The position numbers and the translations under genes were made by a program. The notes under the pieces are model-generated. The model was not told the DNA's origin and made no database searches. It worked only from the letters and a program-made list of their open reading frames with translations. Shown piece by piece: positions 1 to 8,784 of a stretch of 33,643 nucleotides of DNA. The stretch spans positions 1-33,643 of the forward strand of contig CBIHOZ010000065.1 in the NCBI GenBank assembly GCA_966211525.1, in the 5' to 3' direction. This stretch comes from Ohtaekwangia sp966211525. Lineage in GTDB: Bacteria > Bacteroidota > Bacteroidia > Cytophagales > Cyclobacteriaceae. Within the stretch, counting starts at the first letter, position 1. Each line of letters begins with the position of its first letter.

Positions 1-254
1 TCCCTTCAAAAAAACATTAGCACATAATCTGAATAAAATCCGGTGGTTGTGATCCGATATAAACTATCTATAGTTATTCGGTGGTTGATAACAACGATCG
101 AATCACATGCTGAAAGTAGATAAAAATATATCTATATACCCAACGCTGAGGTATAAAAAATTTAAAAATTTCCGTGAACGGCTGGTGTCTAAACATATAT
201 AGGATGAACGTTATAACAATCGTTCATCCTATATATAGTATAATTACTTCATCA
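1..254. other. Gene-free left edge with short repeats
   Basis: No convincing coding frame is seen. The stretch has two direct copies of CGGTGGTTG at 41-49 and 79-87, with a small dyad (AACTAT 62-67, ATAGTT 70-75) between them, and a strong hairpin at 195-236 that is listed separately. The repeats could belong to the control region of a gene beyond the left edge, but that gene cannot be seen, so this is only a guess. Confidence 0.4.
195..236 (-). terminator. Perfect 16-bp hairpin after the permease gene
   Basis: Arms 195-210 (ATATATAGGATGAACG) and 221-236 pair perfectly around a 10-base loop. It lies about 20 bases past the stop codon of the minus-strand permease gene, where a terminator is expected. 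On the minus strand it is followed only by GTTTAG, so a proper uridine tract is missing. It may act as a 3'-end stabiliser or a weak terminator. Confidence 0.55.
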
Positions 255-2687
255 TCACTCTGTACGCAGTGACTGTATCGGATTGGCGAGTGATGCCTTC
301 AATGCCTGGTAACTAACCGTAACGGTTACAATAAAGAATACACAAAGGAAGCTGAGTATATATGTTACCACATCGATGGCGGTATGATAGGTAAAATTCT
401 GCAGCCACTTGTTCAGAAAGTAATAGGACAACGGTACGGCTACTATAAAACCAGTCAGCAGCAACCACGCAAAGTCTTTATAGATAAGATTTAGTATACT
501 CGTGACACTTGCTCCAAGTACCTTGCGTACGCCGATCTCTTTAAACTTGCGTTGCACCACGAATAGGACAAGTCCATATACTCCCAGACATGAGATCATA
601 ATCGCGATTGCTGTAAACGATTGAATGATCTTCCCGAAGTTCTGATAGTCCTGGTACTGCTGATCAAGTTGCTGATCGAGGAAGTTGAATTCAAATGTCT
701 TTTCCGGAAACATGTTACTCCACTGGTCGCGAAGTTTATCAATAGTCTGCTGCACGTTGGCATTCTCGAATTTAATAGTGAGTGTAGTAAACTGGTTAGG
801 GTTTAATTCAATTACCATGGAAGATATAGGAGTAGCCAGTGAAGAGAAATGAAAATCCTTTACAACGCCAATCACTTTGCCTTCTTTACCTTCACGGTTG
901 ATAGTCTTACCAAGCGCTTTCTCCGGAGTGTCCCATTTGAATTCCGTCACGGCACTTTCATTAACGATATAGGCTGCTGCCTGATCGGTGCCGAAGTCTT
1001 TTGAGAACGAGCGGCCTGCCACAAGGTTCATATCGTACGTCTTCATGAAATCATAATCAACCGACATGTTCGCGATGAAGAGATTGTCCTCTTGCGTGAA
1101 GCCTTCGGGAATGGTGCCGCGATACGTAGCACCGAGACCAGGCGCGTTGGAAGAAAGTGCTGTACCTTTCACGCCCGTCTGATTTTCAACCAAGTCGCGG
1201 AATGTTTGCAGTCGCGCTGCGAGCACAGAATCTTTACCGGCAAATATACCGTTGAGGTTCTGACTAAAGAGAGGCACGGTAATAATCTGGTCTTTCTGAA
1301 ACCCGAGCGGAAGGTTGTTGAGATAGCGAAGTTGCTTCATGATCATCAATGATCCGATGAGTAACGTACAGGCAATTGCTAACTGAAATACCACGAGTGC
1401 CTTGCGGAAGAGCTGACTTCCATAATTTACTTTATCGCCTTTGAGTGAGTTAACCGATTCGAACTGCGTAATGAAATAAGCCGGATAGCCACCTGCGAGC
1501 AGTGTAATCACCACCAGAAGTATAAAGGAGATCGTGAGCAGGTAAGCATCGGTCACTTGTTCGAATACCAGTTGTTTGCCCGTGAAATCATTTAGCAAGG
1601 GAAGTGTGGCATAGAATACTGCGAATGATAAAGCAAAGGCAACAAGACAGAATAAAAAGCTTTCCGCGAGGAATTGGACAATCAATTGATATTTGAGCGA
1701 GCCTAGTATCTTGCGAATACCAATTTCTTTGATACGCGTAAACGACTGCGCGGTAGAAAGATTAATATAGTTTATACACGCAATGAGCAGTGTTAATATA
1801 CCTACACCGCCAAAGATATAGATGGTCGTCATGGAACTGGTAGACGATGGTTCTGCCAGCATGGTGGAGTGTAAATGTATATTGGTGAGCGGCATCAATT
1901 CAAACACCTGCCCTACCAGGAAATTAGGCTGTGCATATTTTTTCAGAAAGGCCTGCATGTTCTGATCGACCTTTGCGGGATCTGCGCCGGGCTTGAGCAA
2001 TATATAGGTATAGGAATGGCTGATGATAAAATTGACAGAAAGATTGAGACGCATCACTTTTGCCGCCTGATCGTTCTCGAGGTGATACATGCTCTCGTAA
2101 GGCACAAGCATATTAAAACGGATGTGCGAGTTCTCCGGGAAGTTCTTTACTACACCAATAACTTTAAACGGGTGCTTGCCTCCGAATACCAGCGACTCTC
2201 CGATCGGGTTCTGATCACCAAAGTATTTTACAGCCATGGCTTCGTTAATCAAAACAGTATACGGTTCGGTCAGCGCTTTTGCCGGGTTACCCTTTACAAA
2301 CTCGAAAGTAAACATGTTCAGCAACGTGGAGTCCGCAAAGTATATATCGGTTTCCTCGAACGATTCATTGCGCTCACCGCGCGATATACTCACGTTGCGT
2401 CCATATACGCGGGCGGTCTCTTCCACTTCCGGAAAGAAGTCTTTCATCGCCGGAGCGATGGGTGGCGGTGATGTAGCCAGCTTCAAACCGTTGGGTGCCG
2501 TATAGGCCAGCCGGTATAAACGATCTGCTTTTTCGTGAAAGGTATCGTAGCTTAACTCCGATCGTATATACGAAATGATGAGGAGCGATAAAGCCAGTCC
2601 ACACGTCAACCCTATAAAGTTGATGAGCGAATACGTCTTATGCTTGAGGATGTTGCGTACTGCAGTTTTAAAAAAGTTACGGAGCAT
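255..2687 (-). CDS. ABC transporter permease, FtsX/MacB type (double FtsX)
   Basis: An 810-residue inner-membrane protein of the large Bacteroidota family of MacB-like permeases. It starts with a membrane segment near residues 18-42, followed by a periplasmic MacB-type core domain (about 50-260). A first FtsX block of three membrane helices comes next (about 285-410), containing the coupling motif EIGIRKILGS. A second extracytoplasmic domain and a second FtsX block (about 690-805) follow, with EIGVRKVLGA. Family members work with a separate LolD/MacB-like ATPase in export, lipoprotein release or peptide efflux; none is encoded nearby, so the substrate cannot be named. The gene lies 131 bases downstream of the symporter gene on the same strand. 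The ATG at 2687 has no Shine-Dalgarno sequence, as is usual in this phylum. Length and architecture match complete family members. Confidence 0.93.
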   Translation of the reverse strand: MLRNFFKTAVRNILKHKTYSLINFIGLTCGLALSLLIISYIRSELSYDTFHEKADRLYRLAYTAPNGLKLATSPPPIAPAMKDFFPEVEETARVYGRNVSISRGERNESFEETDIYFADSTLLNMFTFEFVKGNPAKALTEPYTVLINEAMAVKYFGDQNPIGESLVFGGKHPFKVIGVVKNFPENSHIRFNMLVPYESMYHLENDQAAKVMRLNLSVNFIISHSYTYILLKPGADPAKVDQNMQAFLKKYAQPNFLVGQVFELMPLTNIHLHSTMLAEPSSTSSMTTIYIFGGVGILTLLIACINYINLSTAQSFTRIKEIGIRKILGSLKYQLIVQFLAESFLFCLVAFALSFAVFYATLPLLNDFTGKQLVFEQVTDAYLLTISFILLVVITLLAGGYPAYFITQFESVNSLKGDKVNYGSQLFRKALVVFQLAIACTLLIGSLMIMKQLRYLNNLPLGFQKDQIITVPLFSQNLNGIFAGKDSVLAARLQTFRDLVENQTGVKGTALSSNAPGLGATYRGTIPEGFTQEDNLFIANMSVDYDFMKTYDMNLVAGRSFSKDFGTDQAAAYIVNESAVTEFKWDTPEKALGKTINREGKEGKVIGVVKDFHFSSLATPISSMVIELNPNQFTTLTIKFENANVQQTIDKLRDQWSNMFPEKTFEFNFLDQQLDQQYQDYQNFGKIIQSFTAIAIMISCLGVYGLVLFVVQRKFKEIGVRKVLGASVTSILNLIYKDFAWLLLTGFIVAVPLSYYFLNKWLQNFTYHTAIDVVTYILSFLCVFFIVTVTVSYQALKASLANPIQSLRTE

Positions 2688-2818
2688 GGGGTTAGAATTT
2701 AATACTCTGAGGATAACGAAAAACGTTCGCGGGCGATGTTTTTTTTATGAGAACAGCAAAACAGGCGTGTCCAGCGGCTGCGGCCCTGGTAAATTACCGC
2801 GTCTGGCGGGAGAATGAA

Positions 2819-4504
2819 TTATCGTGACTTGGAAACAACCTGTATCAACAAGGCAGTCACGATCACCACTGCACACCCGATAAAGTTGTATAACAGAAAA
2901 GCAATGTCGGTATAGAAGAAGCAGTAAAGCACTACGCATTCCGCCACCAGCGCGGCTATAAATACAGCATTGCCTTTTACACTCCTCACATAGAATGCTG
3001 TCAGAAATATACCGAGGATAGTACCATAGAACAGCGACCCCACAATGTTCACAAACTGAATAAGGTTCTCGGCAAATGTAGCCAGCATGGCAAAGATCAT
3101 GGCGAGTATAGCCCACAAGGCTGTAAACCACCGCGATGCCGTGAGGTAATGTGCAGCGTCTGCTTCCTTGCGCACCGCACGCTTATATATATCTACCGTT
3201 GTGGTGGATGCCAGCGCATTCAATTCGCCTGCCATCGATGACATCGCTGCTGAAAACATGACCGCGAGCAATAGTCCTATAATTCCATTGGGCAGATGAT
3301 TCAATACAAAGTTCAGGAATATATAGTCACGGTCCTGTGTCTTCGCTCCGGGTATAGCTTTTGCAATGGTTGCTTTAACAGAATCGCGAATGGTAGTTTC
3401 CTGTTTGGCTATCGCTTTCACATCCTGGCTGATTGTTTTTATACCAGCTTCGTCTTCGGCATGTATAGCGTTTACAAGCTGATCAACTGATGCGCGTTTC
3501 TTCTGGTATAAATCAGTATAGTCCTGCTCGTATCCTTTCAGTACTTCGGCCTGTTCTGTTTTTAGTGCACGCTCTTTCAGCACAGTGTTATGAAATACGG
3601 GAGACTGATGAAAGAGGTAAAACACAAACACCATGACTCCTATAAACAGGATCATGAACTGCATTGGAATTTTTAGCAGTCCGTTGAACATAAGTCCCAA
3701 CCGGCTTTCTGCAATAGACGAGCCACTGAGGTAACGCGCTACCTGCGACTGATCGGTTCCGAAATAGGACAGGAATAAAAACGTGCCGGCTATAAGACCA
3801 GACCATATATTATAGCGATCACTCAGATTGAATTCCAGGTTTACAAGATTCAGTTTCCCTAGACTTCCCGCCAATACAACGGTATCGCTAAACGACACTT
3901 CATCGGGCAGCATGCTATAGGCCAGAACGCCTGCGAGGATCATACCGATCATGATCACAGCCATCTGCTGACGTTGTGTAAGACTCACTGCCTTTGTTCC
4001 ACCAGAAACTACATATATAATTACCAGCGAACCAATGAGAATTGTAGTAACCGATGTAGGCCAGCCGAGAATTGTAGAAAGCACCAGTGCCGGGGCAAAT
4101 AACGTAATACCAGCTGAGAGTCCGCGCAGAATTAAAAACAGTATAGCCGCCAGTAGTCTTGTTTTCAGATCGAAGCGTGTTTCCAGGTACTCATACGCGG
4201 TATATACTTTCAGTTTGTAATATATAGGCACCATGGTAACGGAGATGATGACCATGGCAATGGGTAAACCAAAATAGAATTGCAGAAAGCGCATGCCATC
4301 TTCAATGGCCTGTCCCGGTGTTGACAGAAATGTTATGGCGCTGGCCTGGGTGGCCATGATGGATATACCGATCATCCACCACTTCATGGAGTTATCTCCT
4401 TTCAGGTAGCCTTCAATGTTGCGCGCGCCTTTGGTTCGCCAGGTTCCGTAGAGAACAATAAATGCAATGGTACCAAAGAGTATTACCCAGTCAAGATAAT
4501 TCAT
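2819..4504 (-). CDS. Sodium:solute symporter (SSS family)
   Basis: A 561-residue, roughly 13-helix inner-membrane symporter that should couple Na+ entry to uptake of an organic solute. Family signs are the N-terminal helix followed by a GYLKGD-type segment, the stretch around IMATQASAITFLSTPGQA (sodium and substrate region, about residues 50-67), and the FSAAMSSMAGELNALAST segment near residue 420. Between two helices (about 300-385) is a charged, probably coiled-coil cytoplasmic insert rich in E, K and Q, which I recall from related Bacteroidota symporters. Its ATG overlaps the stop codon of a 35-residue membrane peptide (ATGA), and the LmbE-like deacetylase lies just upstream, so the transporter may import something that enzyme releases. 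The substrate is not evident from sequence; family placement is sure, specificity is not. Confidence 0.93.
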   Translation of the reverse strand: MNYLDWVILFGTIAFIVLYGTWRTKGARNIEGYLKGDNSMKWWMIGISIMATQASAITFLSTPGQAIEDGMRFLQFYFGLPIAMVIISVTMVPIYYKLKVYTAYEYLETRFDLKTRLLAAILFLILRGLSAGITLFAPALVLSTILGWPTSVTTILIGSLVIIYVVSGGTKAVSLTQRQQMAVIMIGMILAGVLAYSMLPDEVSFSDTVVLAGSLGKLNLVNLEFNLSDRYNIWSGLIAGTFLFLSYFGTDQSQVARYLSGSSIAESRLGLMFNGLLKIPMQFMILFIGVMVFVFYLFHQSPVFHNTVLKERALKTEQAEVLKGYEQDYTDLYQKKRASVDQLVNAIHAEDEAGIKTISQDVKAIAKQETTIRDSVKATIAKAIPGAKTQDRDYIFLNFVLNHLPNGIIGLLLAVMFSAAMSSMAGELNALASTTTVDIYKRAVRKEADAAHYLTASRWFTALWAILAMIFAMLATFAENLIQFVNIVGSLFYGTILGIFLTAFYVRSVKGNAVFIAALVAECVVLYCFFYTDIAFLLYNFIGCAVVIVTALLIQVVSKSR

Positions 4505-4608
4505 GCAAACGCGCGGGTTAGCCAGTAATATAAAAATATCTGCACCACCATCACACCGATAACAAGCCAGTACCAGTGCTGCCAGGAACTAAATATAGGA
4601 GGCTTCAT
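4501..4608 (-). CDS. 35-residue single-helix membrane peptide upstream of the symporter
   Basis: This short gene encodes 35 residues starting MKPPIFSSWQ and ending LTRAFA. Residues 13-31 (WYWLVIGVMVVQIFLYYWL) form one clear membrane helix, with W and Y at its edges and a short basic tail. Its TGA stop overlaps the ATG of the symporter gene as ATGA, which suggests translational coupling and a fixed ratio between the two proteins. It starts 42 bases after the stop of the LmbE-like gene. Several SSS transporters have a small membrane partner encoded just upstream (YhdT beside PanF, DUF4212 beside acetate-type carriers). By analogy this could be an accessory subunit, which is inference; I do not assign it to a named family. 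Confidence 0.7.
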   Translation of the reverse strand: MKPPIFSSWQHWYWLVIGVMVVQIFLYYWLTRAFA

Positions 4609-4650
4609 TTTCGTGTTTACGTTGTTAGGTGATTAGGTGTGTACGTTTGG

Positions 4651-7170
4651 TCAGCCTTGTTTGTTTTTGCGCTTCTTGCCTACTTCGGGGGCAGGCGCGG
4701 GCTTGCTCTTGAGTGATACGATATTGGCAAACAGTTTATAGGCACCTGAAACGCCTTCCGGAAGTTCGCGGAAGAATGATAACGAAGTATATATATAGTA
4801 TCCTTCGCCATAGTGGGCTACCAGCAGACTGCTTTCTTTCGGTGTCTCGCCTTTGTCGTTCATGGACAGGATGGTTTCGAAATTACTGTCCCATTTGTTC
4901 GGAAAGTATAATCCGCGCTCCTGTACCCAGCCTTCAAAGTCTTTCGCAGTGATCTTGTTGGGTATATTTACCAGCGGGTGATCAGGTTTCAGGATTTTCA
5001 CTTCAGCATCTTCTTCTGTTACGCGGTCGCGCGACAACTCGAGCGGATACGGTGCAAAGTTTTTGGTAGACAGTTCGCTGTTGGTATTATATTGAACTAC
5101 CAGTGTTCCTCCTCCCTTAACATATTCCAGCAATGCCGGCATAATATAGCCCATGCGCTTGTTGGTATTGATGGCGCGCACTCCGAGTACAACGGCATCC
5201 ATCTGTTTCAGATTAAGCGAGTTTACCTCCTCGTTCTTCATTTCGAGTACGGTGTAACCCATATAGCGCAGGGCTGAAGGTATATCGTCACCGGCACCGC
5301 GTATATAGCCAATGATCTTTCCTTCTTTCTTCAGATCCATCCGCACAACTTTCGTTTCAGCTTTTGGTAAAAGTGTTTGGGTCGGGATGTGATCGTAGCT
5401 GATCGTTTGAAAGCTGCGATCAAACGATTCGTTGCCAATCACCGCTACAGCTTTTACTACCGTAGTCTCTTCTTTGGATGACGGGTATAGCTGAAATGTT
5501 TTTACGAGTTCTTGTCCGCGTTCCGTTAGTTCAAAAGGTATAGATTCCGGTTGCGTTCTCCAGCCAGCCGGAAGGTCGAGTCGCAACGTACCGGATACAC
5601 GCCCGTCACTGGCGGATGTAACGGTGATGGTGATATCTTTTGGACTGGCATCGTTGAATATCACAACACTGCTGTTGGCGTTTATAAATACAGGAGGTAC
5701 AATCTCAAACGGGCGCGCCTGTTCGCCTTTTGCAGGATCGGTCCATTTATAGCGCAGCGGACGTATAATGGTTAACGACTCTCCTGCTATCGTAACATCC
5801 CATGTAAATTGTATAGCCGGATCATTCTCCGGTTTACCAATAAGACTTTTATCGGTTACCGTGAAAAGACCAACGCCATGATTTTCGGTTAACCAGTAGG
5901 GCGATGAATAGGGTTTCGATTTGCGTATGGCTTTTATATACTTGATCTGTGCCGGTATATTGTTCTTGAGCGGCAATGCCAGTGTTGAATCTATACCCAG
6001 ATCCGTTGCCTGAATACGATTTACCGTAACATCTATACCGGACCGGTTCACAAGCTCGAGCGATGCTGTTACCTGCTGGCCGGGTGCTACATAATATTTA
6101 TCGGCAGTTGCATCCATGAAAAGACCGAGGCAATCTGCTATAAGCTGTTCTGTTTCGGCAAGCTTGCGCGTTTTCCATATACCAGGTTCGAGCTTCTGTA
6201 TCTCTTTGCGCAGCAACAATAAAGTCTTTACACTTGCTGCTGGTTTCTCTTCATCAAATTCAGTAATGGCTTTTGTAACGAGCGGTTGAATTTTATCGCC
6301 ACCTTTTACGCGACTCCATGTTGTATTGATACCTTCGAGTATATTCTTCTCTGCACGTGCACCCTTTATATACTCCAGGAACTCCGGCTGATCACCGCGT
6401 GTACCGCTTGAACCAAAGCCCTGGCTCTTATGCTGACTGCGGCTGATCGCTGCAATCTCGGTGTAGGATTGTCCTAATAAGCTGCTATACTCCCCTACGC
6501 GTAATGTTAGTATACCGGGAGTATTTTCGTTGATGGTTGTGTTCCACCATCTTCCGGTGTTGGTATATAATCGTTTCGGTTGCCACGTTCCGAACTTCGT
6601 TACCTGGTCAGGGTATATATCTTTGTTTGCTGCTATATCGAAGGCATCCTGCGCCAGTATAGCAGAAGCCGTGTGATGTCCGTGACCGGCACGTTCGTCC
6701 GGAGGAAAGCGTGTAATGATAACATCGGGTTGATACTGACGGAATACGGCTACTACATCCGACAGTACTTCATCTTTATTCCAGATGCGAAACGTTTCAT
6801 CGGCAGACTTGGAGAAACCAAAGTCATTGGCACGGGTAAAGAATTGTTGTCCTCCATCAATACGTCTGGCAGCGAGTAATTCCTGAGTGCGTATCAACCC
6901 AAGTTGATCGCGGATTTCCGGTCCGATGAGATTCTGTCCGCCATCACCACGGGTTAGTGATAAATAGCCTGTAGTGGTGAGATAGTCGTTGGAGAGATAC
7001 GTTATGATACGTGTGTTTTCGTCATCCGGATGCGCGGCCATATATAGCACCGATGCGAGTACATTCAGTTTCTTCAGTTTCAGTTTTATCTGTGCTGCAT
7101 CAGGTTGCCTGTTCTGCTGCGCAAAAATTAATGACGGCATCAGCAGAAGCACAAAAACACAAGTCCTCAT
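4651..7170 (-). CDS. Secreted PIG-L/LmbE-family deacetylase, large form
   Basis: An 839-residue protein with a signal peptide (residues 1-17, cleavage after FA) and a PIG-L/LmbE domain in roughly residues 35-290. The zinc and catalytic motif HPDDE is at 47-51, and a second histidine-rich motif, GHGHH, appears near residue 165, so the catalytic site looks intact. PIG-L enzymes remove acetyl groups from N-acetylglucosamine-type sugars. The middle third resembles beta-sandwich modules, and the last 200 residues (from about YIRGAGDDIP) look like a Rossmann-type, ThuA/amidotransferase-like domain. It is encoded directly upstream of the membrane peptide and symporter, so the protein could trim a periplasmic amino-sugar compound before uptake. 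The deacetylase family is certain; substrate and pathway are inferred from context only. Confidence 0.88.
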   Translation of the reverse strand: MRTCVFVLLLMPSLIFAQQNRQPDAAQIKLKLKKLNVLASVLYMAAHPDDENTRIITYLSNDYLTTTGYLSLTRGDGGQNLIGPEIRDQLGLIRTQELLAARRIDGGQQFFTRANDFGFSKSADETFRIWNKDEVLSDVVAVFRQYQPDVIITRFPPDERAGHGHHTASAILAQDAFDIAANKDIYPDQVTKFGTWQPKRLYTNTGRWWNTTINENTPGILTLRVGEYSSLLGQSYTEIAAISRSQHKSQGFGSSGTRGDQPEFLEYIKGARAEKNILEGINTTWSRVKGGDKIQPLVTKAITEFDEEKPAASVKTLLLLRKEIQKLEPGIWKTRKLAETEQLIADCLGLFMDATADKYYVAPGQQVTASLELVNRSGIDVTVNRIQATDLGIDSTLALPLKNNIPAQIKYIKAIRKSKPYSSPYWLTENHGVGLFTVTDKSLIGKPENDPAIQFTWDVTIAGESLTIIRPLRYKWTDPAKGEQARPFEIVPPVFINANSSVVIFNDASPKDITITVTSASDGRVSGTLRLDLPAGWRTQPESIPFELTERGQELVKTFQLYPSSKEETTVVKAVAVIGNESFDRSFQTISYDHIPTQTLLPKAETKVVRMDLKKEGKIIGYIRGAGDDIPSALRYMGYTVLEMKNEEVNSLNLKQMDAVVLGVRAINTNKRMGYIMPALLEYVKGGGTLVVQYNTNSELSTKNFAPYPLELSRDRVTEEDAEVKILKPDHPLVNIPNKITAKDFEGWVQERGLYFPNKWDSNFETILSMNDKGETPKESSLLVAHYGEGYYIYTSLSFFRELPEGVSGAYKLFANIVSLKSKPAPAPEVGKKRKNKQG

Positions 7171-7296
7171 GGTGGATGTTGGATATAGTTTTGTTGGTGC
7201 GAATTAACGCTAAAAAAATGAAAACCAACATCACCCGGTAACAGAGTGCAGCAGAAGATACATGAATGGCACGGGATGTTGCGAAGCTATAGGCAA

Positions 7297-7749
7297 TTAT
7301 ACCTTACCACGCTTTTCTTCATTGATGAAGTAAGAGCCATCTTCCTGGAAATGAATGACAATGCGGCTCAGCGGTTTTTTATCCGGCGATATAAATACAA
7401 GGGTATATTCATGTTCGCTTACACGTCCTTTAATGTCATCGGTATAGCCCATATCAAGGTTTACTACGGTGCCCTCAGCGGCTTTGCGTGTATATAGCAC
7501 CTGGCCTTTACTGTTGATGATGCGGATCTTCGTTTCACCCGGTGCCAGCTTCAATACTTTCATACTGAGTGTGAGATACGGCAACGGACCCGATGTATTG
7601 GAAGCTGTTGAGGTATATACTTCGGATGATTCTTTAACGCGTGTTCTGAATTGAAAATCGAGGTTAACTTCAAACTCGTCTTTCGATTTAAAGGGAATAT
7701 CTTCTGTTAAAGAAGACAGTATCAGCAGGAATATACAGAGGGGTTTCAT
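7297..7749 (-). CDS. Small secreted protein of unknown function
   Basis: A 150-residue protein with a hydrophobic N-terminal stretch (MKPLCIFLLILSSL) that looks like a short signal peptide, followed by a mostly beta-strand body without cysteines. The sequence is ordinary for a periplasmic or surface beta-sandwich domain (alternating hydrophobic residues in segments such as KIRIINSKGQVLY and YTLVFISPDKK). I do not recognise the family. It sits downstream of thyA on the same strand, separated by 150 bases, and upstream of the LmbE-type gene by 126 bases, so it may be transcribed alone. Confidence 0.7.
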   Translation of the reverse strand: MKPLCIFLLILSSLTEDIPFKSKDEFEVNLDFQFRTRVKESSEVYTSTASNTSGPLPYLTLSMKVLKLAPGETKIRIINSKGQVLYTRKAAEGTVVNLDMGYTDDIKGRVSEHEYTLVFISPDKKPLSRIVIHFQEDGSYFINEEKRGKV

Positions 7750-7833
7750 AGGCCTGTCGCTATGTTAAATATACAAAATTTAACTGCGGCACGCTTGTAC
7801 TACTTTCAAAAAGATTGCGTGTATAAACGTCTT

Positions 7834-7864
7834 GTTGTACCACATAAACAGCATGCAGTACAAC
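7834..7864. repeat. 7-bp dyad between thyA and the small secreted protein gene
   Basis: GTTGTAC at 7834-7840 and GTACAAC at 7858-7864 form an inverted repeat around a 17-base spacer that contains GCATGC. It lies in the region that would hold the promoter of the minus-strand gene starting at 7749, so it could be an operator. No factor is proposed, and the dyad may be chance. Confidence 0.25.
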
Positions 7865-7899
7865 CTATACAATTGTTAAAATTCTGTTAACGATAAATA

Positions 7900-8694
7900 C
7901 TAGACAGCTATAGGAGCTTTGATAGACGGATGCGCCTGGTAATTGCGTATCTCAAAATCTTCAAACTTGTAATCGAAGATCGATTCAGGCTTACGTTTGA
8001 TCACGAGCTCAGGTAATGCATACGGCTCGCGTGACAGCTGAAGCTTAGCCTGCTCGAGGTGGTTGGTATATAAATGCACATCACCGCCGGTCCATACAAA
8101 TTCACCCGGCTGCAAATCGCATTGCTGCGCAAACATATAGGTCATCAACGCATACGATGCAATGTTGAAGGGAACGCCTAAGAAGTAATCAGCACTGCGC
8201 TGGTATAGCTGACATGATAATTTACCATCGGCTACATAGAATTGAAAAAGCGCATGGCATGGAGGCAACGCCATCTTATCTACTTCAGCAGGATTCCAGG
8301 CAGTAACAATATGTCTGCGCGAATCCGGCTTTTGTTTGATCTGGTTAATGACTTGCGTGATCTGATCGATATGTCTACCATCCGGTGCAGGCCAACTTCT
8401 CCACTGACTTCCATATACCGGGCCGAGTTCACCATTCTCATCAGCCCATTCATCCCAAATGGTTACACCATTATCATTGAGATACTTGATGTTGGTATCG
8501 CCATTGAGGAACCAGAGTAATTCGTAAATGATAGATCGTAAGTGAAGCTTCTTGGTAGTGACCAACGGAAAACCTTTTGAGAGATCGAATCGAAGTTGTC
8601 TTCCGAATACCGATAGTGTGCCGGTGCCGGTGCGATCCGTTTTACTTGCCCCGTTGTCGAGGATGTCTTGCATCAGGTCGAGATACTGCTTCAT
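7900..8694 (-). CDS. thyA: Thymidylate synthase
   Basis: This cytosolic enzyme converts dUMP to dTMP with methylene-tetrahydrofolate as carbon donor. The 264 residues match the length of Escherichia coli ThyA and align without gaps by eye. The N-terminal DRTGTGT segment, the active-site cysteine in LPPCHALFQFYV (position 146 by that alignment), the dUMP-binding QRSADYFLGVPFN segment and the C-terminal IKAPIAV tail are all present. The start at 8694 gives the family's MKQYL N-terminus. It lies downstream of the tail-specific protease gene on the same strand, with an 18-bp imperfect hairpin in the gap, so expression may be partly separated from that gene. No dihydrofolate reductase gene is seen beside it. 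Confidence 0.98.
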   Translation of the reverse strand: MKQYLDLMQDILDNGASKTDRTGTGTLSVFGRQLRFDLSKGFPLVTTKKLHLRSIIYELLWFLNGDTNIKYLNDNGVTIWDEWADENGELGPVYGSQWRSWPAPDGRHIDQITQVINQIKQKPDSRRHIVTAWNPAEVDKMALPPCHALFQFYVADGKLSCQLYQRSADYFLGVPFNIASYALMTYMFAQQCDLQPGEFVWTGGDVHLYTNHLEQAKLQLSREPYALPELVIKRKPESIFDYKFEDFEIRNYQAHPSIKAPIAV

Positions 8695-8725
8695 AGAAAA
8701 TTACAATCCGGTGCAAGTACGGCAC

Positions 8726-8766
8726 ATGAAGTTACTTTCTCAAGCGTGTTGAGAAAATAACTTCAT
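8726..8766 (-). terminator. Long hairpin between the protease gene and thyA
   Basis: Arms 8726-8743 and 8749-8766 pair over 18 positions with one C/A mismatch around the loop GCGTG. In transcript direction it falls right after the stop of the protease gene and about 30 bases before the thyA start. There is no uridine tract after it, so it could be a factor-assisted terminator, an RNA-processing site or an attenuator rather than a simple intrinsic terminator. Confidence 0.5.
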
Positions 8767-8784
8767 ATAGCTGTAACTGGTTGA

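Noticed and set aside
1875..2471. 198-codon open frame on the plus strand inside the permease gene
   Set aside because: It lies opposite a well-matched permease and its translation has no protein-like domain pattern; it is a shadow of that gene.
2700..2800. GC-rich hairpin in the symporter/permease gap
   Set aside because: The best stem is short and bulged and has no T-run, so it does not support a terminator call.
2745..3131. 128-codon minus-strand frame overlapping the symporter end
   Set aside because: Cysteine- and arginine-rich translation with no start context; the symporter frame is clearly the coding one.
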